Shown here piece by piece: positions 7,856 to 10,391 of a DNA stretch of 10,391 nt. The notes under the pieces are model-generated. The model ran no database searches. It was not told where the DNA came from and saw only the letters and a list, made by a program, of their open reading frames with translations. Origin of the DNA: JBHHYU01 sp046757725 (GTDB lineage: Bacteria > Desulfobacterota > Binatia > UBA9968); contig JBHHYU010000101.1 of the NCBI GenBank assembly GCA_046757725.1, positions 1 to 10,391 on the forward strand, in the 5' to 3' direction. The stretch's first letter is position 1, and the number at the start of each line of letters is the position of its first letter. The position numbers were made by a program, and so were the translations under genes.

Positions 7856-8881
7856 TTAACATTCGGCCCAAAACCTCGTCTTCCAACGATCCTTCGCTAC
7901 CAGGTTGAGAACCGTCGCTGGAACCTTTCCTTGCAGTATCGAAAGGGTGCTTTCCACCGCCATGCGCTGGCCCGACTTCAGGGATTCCGGATTGTTACCG
8001 ATGATGTGGGGCGTGAGGATCAATCGCACCGGATCGACCTCCCGCAACGGGCTTTGCATGGGCAAGGGTTCTTCTTCAAAAACATCCAAGGCAGCCCCAG
8101 CGATCCATCTTTCGTTTAAAGCCTCCACAAGATCGCCTTCTCGGATAACGGCGCCTCGTGAGGTATTAATCAAATAGGCGGCGGGTTTCATCATTTTAAG
8201 CTGGGTTCGGGTAATCATATGCCGGGTCTCTTCCGTGAGCACGACATGGAGGGTAACGAGGTCTGACGAGCGGAGCAGCTCCTCCAGGGAAACTAATCTC
8301 ACTCCAAGAAGATCGAGCTCGTCCTGTTTTACATAAGGATCATAGCCAATGAGACAAAGCCCCCAAGATTGTAAGCGTTTCGCCACCTCACGGCCGACCC
8401 GTCCCAGCCCAATCAGGCCAACCGTCCTGCCCAACATGAGCTGGCCCCGATTTTGTGCCTCTTTCCAACCACCGGACCGAACATGGTGTTCGTGAAATTT
8501 TAGCCTCTTAAAAAAAACTACCATGAGGCCCACCGTAGCCTCTGCCAAACCGATGAAATTTTCTGGAGCCGGGCTATTACAAACGAAGATTCCAAGCTCC
8601 GATGCCGCCTCGATGTCAATGTTCTCGACGCCAATGCTCATCTTCACAACCGCCTGAAGGTTATCGCAGTTATGTAAAACCTCGGCGGTGATTTTGTCTC
8701 GCGTCGGAACCAACAATACATCTGCATCTCCAATGAGATCAACCAACTCTTCCTTTCCATATCGAACTTCCGGAAAATCATCAATTGATTTTCCCAAGAT
8801 CACCTCACAACCGGCCTTCCTCAGTAGCTCGCCGGCAAGCCCGAAGCGACTAGGCCCAGAGATACATACTTTGCGAGCCAT
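7856..8881 (-). CDS. D-isomer-specific 2-hydroxyacid dehydrogenase (NAD-dependent)
   Basis: A member of the D-2-hydroxyacid/phosphoglycerate dehydrogenase family that interconverts a 2-hydroxyacid and a 2-oxoacid with NAD(H). Numbering from the ATG at 8881 (341 residues), the Rossmann loop G158-L-G-R-V-G163 is followed by Y-D181-P at the end of the second strand, the Asp that favours NAD over NADP. The catalytic set is R242 (N-T-S-R-G), E271 (V-F-E-E-E-P) and H292 (T-P-H-I-I-G). The frame stays open upstream to an ATG at 8899 (347 residues) and a GTG at 8953 (365 residues). I prefer 8881 because it leads straight into the first strand (A-R-K-V-C-I-S-G), has GGTGAG about 10 bases upstream, and because a good promoter overlaps the GTG region. 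The ATG at 8899 remains possible. It is the first gene of the leftward operon. The substrate is unknown; glycerate, phosphoglycerate or an aryl-lactate/mandelate type are all open. Confidence 0.88.
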   Translation of the reverse strand: MARKVCISGPSRFGLAGELLRKAGCEVILGKSIDDFPEVRYGKEELVDLIGDADVLLVPTRDKITAEVLHNCDNLQAVVKMSIGVENIDIEAASELGIFVCNSPAPENFIGLAEATVGLMVVFFKRLKFHEHHVRSGGWKEAQNRGQLMLGRTVGLIGLGRVGREVAKRLQSWGLCLIGYDPYVKQDELDLLGVRLVSLEELLRSSDLVTLHVVLTEETRHMITRTQLKMMKPAAYLINTSRGAVIREGDLVEALNERWIAGAALDVFEEEPLPMQSPLREVDPVRLILTPHIIGNNPESLKSGQRMAVESTLSILQGKVPATVLNLVAKDRWKTRFWAEC

Positions 8882-8942
8882 TTGATCGAATCTCACCATT
8901 TGCCTGGAAGTTATTTTTGGTGGACCATCGATGCCTTGCAAA

Positions 8943-8972
8943 TCTATAACCACCTACGAAAGCAAGTGTCAA
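8943..8972 (-). promoter_or_regulatory. predicted sigma-70 promoter of the leftward operon
   Basis: On the minus strand a perfect -35 box TTGACA (8967-8972) is followed after 18 bases by TATAGA (8943-8948), a 4-of-6 match to the -10 box. Transcription would begin near 8936. That excludes the GTG at 8953 as the start of the hydroxyacid dehydrogenase and fits the ATGs at 8899 or 8881. Predicted by eye only. Confidence 0.5.
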
Positions 8973-9012
8973 GGTGAAGGGTGTTTTCTTTCTCTATTCC
9001 CACTCCTTAAAG

Positions 9013-9040
9013 TTGACCCATTAGGGCTCATAGGAATAAA
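9013..9040 (+). promoter_or_regulatory. predicted promoter of the cyclodeaminase-like gene
   Basis: TTGACC (9013-9018) and AATAAA (9035-9040) are separated by 16 bases, giving 5-of-6 and 4-of-6 matches to the sigma-70 boxes. It is divergent from the leftward promoter, with the two -35 boxes about 40 bases apart, so one regulator bound between them could control both directions. The -10 choice is uncertain because the region is A-rich. Confidence 0.4.
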
Positions 9041-9056
9041 ATAAGTAAAATTTATT
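9035..9056. promoter_or_regulatory. AT-rich inverted repeat, possible operator
   Basis: The arms AATAAAAT (9035-9042) and AATTTATT (9049-9056) are inverted repeats with one mismatch in eight and a 6-base spacer. The repeat covers the proposed -10 box and start point of the rightward gene, where a repressor site would be expected. Low sequence complexity makes chance a real possibility. Confidence 0.25.
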
Positions 9057-9063
9057 AATGAAG

Positions 9064-9068
9064 GGAGG
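9064..9068 (+). promoter_or_regulatory. ribosome binding site of the cyclodeaminase-like gene
   Basis: GGAGG within A-A-G-G-G-A-G-G-A-T, 9 bases before the ATG at 9078. It supports that start, the first ATG of the frame. Confidence 0.65.
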
Positions 9069-9077
9069 ATCGCCTAC

Positions 9078-10175
9078 ATGCTTTTTATTACCAATGAGCA
9101 CGTACAAGCCGTCCTGGATATTCGTACCTGCCTTGATGCAATGGAAGATGCTTACCGGGAACTGGCGGAGCAACGGGCAGCCTACCGGCCGCGGATCGAC
9201 TTTTATGTACCTCAGGAGCCCCATTACTACCGATGGGGAACCATGGAAGGGGCCTCCCGAAAGCTCGGTATCTTTGCCATTCGAATGAAATCAGACATGT
9301 TAGCCTGGGAACACAAGGACGGGTTTCAAACTGAAGACAAATACTGCATCAAGCGGGGAACCTATTGCGGACTGATATTTCTCTTGAGCACAAGCAACGG
9401 AGAACCCCTTGCTTTAATGAATGACGGGTATCTCCAACACATGCGTGTCGGCGCCTGTGCCGGACTCGGTGTTAAATACCTTTCACGTCAAAACTCCGAA
9501 GTGCTGGGCGTTTTGGGCTCCGGGGGTATGGCGCGTACTTACACAATGGCGATTATGGAGGTTCGACCGATTAAGCGCATCCAGGTTTTCAGCCCGACAA
9601 AGGCCAACCGAGAAAAATACGCACAGGAGATGAAAGATATGTTCGGTATTAAGGTAAGCGCCGTCGATTCTGCCGAAGGGGCGGTCAAAGGCGCGGATAT
9701 TGTAGCCCTCACCACCGATTCGCTTATCCCGGTAATCAAAGCGGAGTGGCTCGAGGCCGGTATGCATGTGGCAAACGTTCGAAACAACGAGGCAGGTCCT
9801 GACGTCTTAGCTCGTGCAGATATCATTGCCCGGCTTGGCACGACTACGTTGCGGATGGATCATCCCCCTGCCGGCACGATTCATGGAAGCGATGGGATGT
9901 TTGGCTATTTCGCCGGCACGGCGGAAGAGCAAAAGAAGGTCCCCTACTCGCCTTCCCGTGAAATCGACAACCCCAACGTGGGCACCATTCCTGATCTCAT
10001 GGCGGGCAGCTGGGCAGGACGTACGAATGACCACCAAATAACATTCGTGAACAACCAGGGAACCCAGGGGCTCCAATTTGCCGCCGTGGGGGCCAAGGCT
10101 TACGAAATGGCCAAAGCGAAGGGACTTGGCCACCCTCTGCCGACTGACTGGTTCCTACAGAATATCCGTGACTGA
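9078..10175 (+). CDS. ornithine cyclodeaminase/mu-crystallin family protein, divergent
   Basis: A 365-residue member of the family that includes ornithine cyclodeaminase, archaeal alanine dehydrogenase, ketimine reductases and mu-crystallin. The N-terminal substrate domain shows K71 (R-M-K-S-D) and R123 in H-M-R-V-G-A-C-A-G-L, matching the family's substrate carboxylate contacts. The Rossmann loop is G147-S-G149-G-M-A (within V-L-G-S-G-G-M-A-R), so it should bind NAD(P). The closing block D-L-M-A-G through T-F-V-N-N-Q-G (about 306-328) matches the family's E/D-L-x-x-V-x-x-G-R end region but has extra and changed residues. The segment that holds the catalytic Asp in true ornithine cyclodeaminase (V-G-G-D-C-P-G-K) reads V-R-N-N-E-A-G-P here, so Asn replaces Asp. 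Ornithine cyclisation is therefore doubtful; an imine or oxoacid reductase role, or another activity, is more likely. The gene is transcribed away from the oxidoreductase operon from a shared intergenic region. Confidence 0.88.
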   Translation: MLFITNEHVQAVLDIRTCLDAMEDAYRELAEQRAAYRPRIDFYVPQEPHYYRWGTMEGASRKLGIFAIRMKSDMLAWEHKDGFQTEDKYCIKRGTYCGLIFLLSTSNGEPLALMNDGYLQHMRVGACAGLGVKYLSRQNSEVLGVLGSGGMARTYTMAIMEVRPIKRIQVFSPTKANREKYAQEMKDMFGIKVSAVDSAEGAVKGADIVALTTDSLIPVIKAEWLEAGMHVANVRNNEAGPDVLARADIIARLGTTTLRMDHPPAGTIHGSDGMFGYFAGTAEEQKKVPYSPSREIDNPNVGTIPDLMAGSWAGRTNDHQITFVNNQGTQGLQFAAVGAKAYEMAKAKGLGHPLPTDWFLQNIRD

Positions 10176-10391
10176 ACACCTGGAACCTCAAAAAATACTT
10201 TAGAAAAAATAACCGCTGGAACCCTGCGCCGGGTTCGGGCAAGCCCAGGGCTATAAAGTCTTGCAAAGGGACCTTGTGGGTTGGGAATGATCCCGTGGAG
10301 GAGATCTCCGATACCTTGCCGGTGGAGTACCAAACTAGTGTAGTGTCTGGTAAATGAAGGCACTTATTCTCCGACGTAACAGTTTAGCATC
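10176..10391. other. end of window without a supported gene
   Basis: No coding region with family resemblance or a good start is visible on either strand. There is a short inverted repeat GAACCC/GGGTTC (10219-10224 and 10231-10236, 6-base loop). On the plus strand it lacks a T-run, so it is not a standard terminator for the preceding gene. On the minus strand a T-rich tract follows it after about 6 bases, so it could weakly stop leftward transcription entering from beyond the window. Confidence 0.4.

Noticed and set aside
10219..10236. Hairpin GAACCC/GGGTTC as a terminator for the cyclodeaminase-like gene
   Set aside because: No T-run follows on the plus strand, and the stem is only six pairs; kept only as a note in the end-region entry.
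10100..10363. 87-residue minus-strand frame at the window end
   Set aside because: It has no family resemblance or ribosome site and overlaps the 3' end of the cyclodeaminase-like gene.

Overview
The window is a bacterial chromosomal or contig fragment of mid GC content. It is densely coded and carries catabolic and redox genes, with no RNA genes, CRISPR or recognisable transposase. The set combines a molybdopterin oxidoreductase with a quinone-type membrane anchor, a benzoylformate-decarboxylase-like ThDP enzyme, an amidohydrolase-2 protein, a D-2-hydroxyacid dehydrogenase and an ornithine-cyclodeaminase-like protein. This mix is common in uncultured anaerobic or sediment bacteria (Desulfobacterota-like and related lineages). 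No taxonomic marker is present, so that placement is only a guess.

Layout: a 5'-truncated alpha/beta hydrolase (+, 1-552) converges on a leftward operon and overlaps its last gene by 4 bases. In transcription order (minus strand) the operon is: D-2-hydroxyacid dehydrogenase (about 8881 to 7856), amidohydrolase (7804-6782), ThDP-dependent 2-oxoacid decarboxylase (6716-4998), a four-cluster ferredoxin fused to an NrfD-type membrane anchor (4976-3393), and a molybdopterin catalytic subunit (3380-549). Gaps are 12-65 bases. A divergent promoter region (about 8940-9077) also serves a rightward ornithine cyclodeaminase/mu-crystallin-family gene (9078-10175). The last 216 bases carry no gene that I can support.

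How the parts may work together (inference): several proteins centre on 2-oxoacids. The molybdenum/tungsten enzyme and its membrane Fe-S partner look like a cytoplasm-facing, quinone-linked oxidoreductase. The best-known precedent for such a complex making a 2-oxoacid is phenylacetyl-CoA:acceptor oxidoreductase (PadBCD), which forms phenylglyoxylate. The ThDP enzyme keeps the Ser/Glu/His/His set of benzoylformate decarboxylase, whose substrate is phenylglyoxylate. The hydroxyacid dehydrogenase and the cyclodeaminase-like protein could feed or drain 2-oxoacids from hydroxyacids and amino acids/imines. The actual substrate cannot be read from the sequence.
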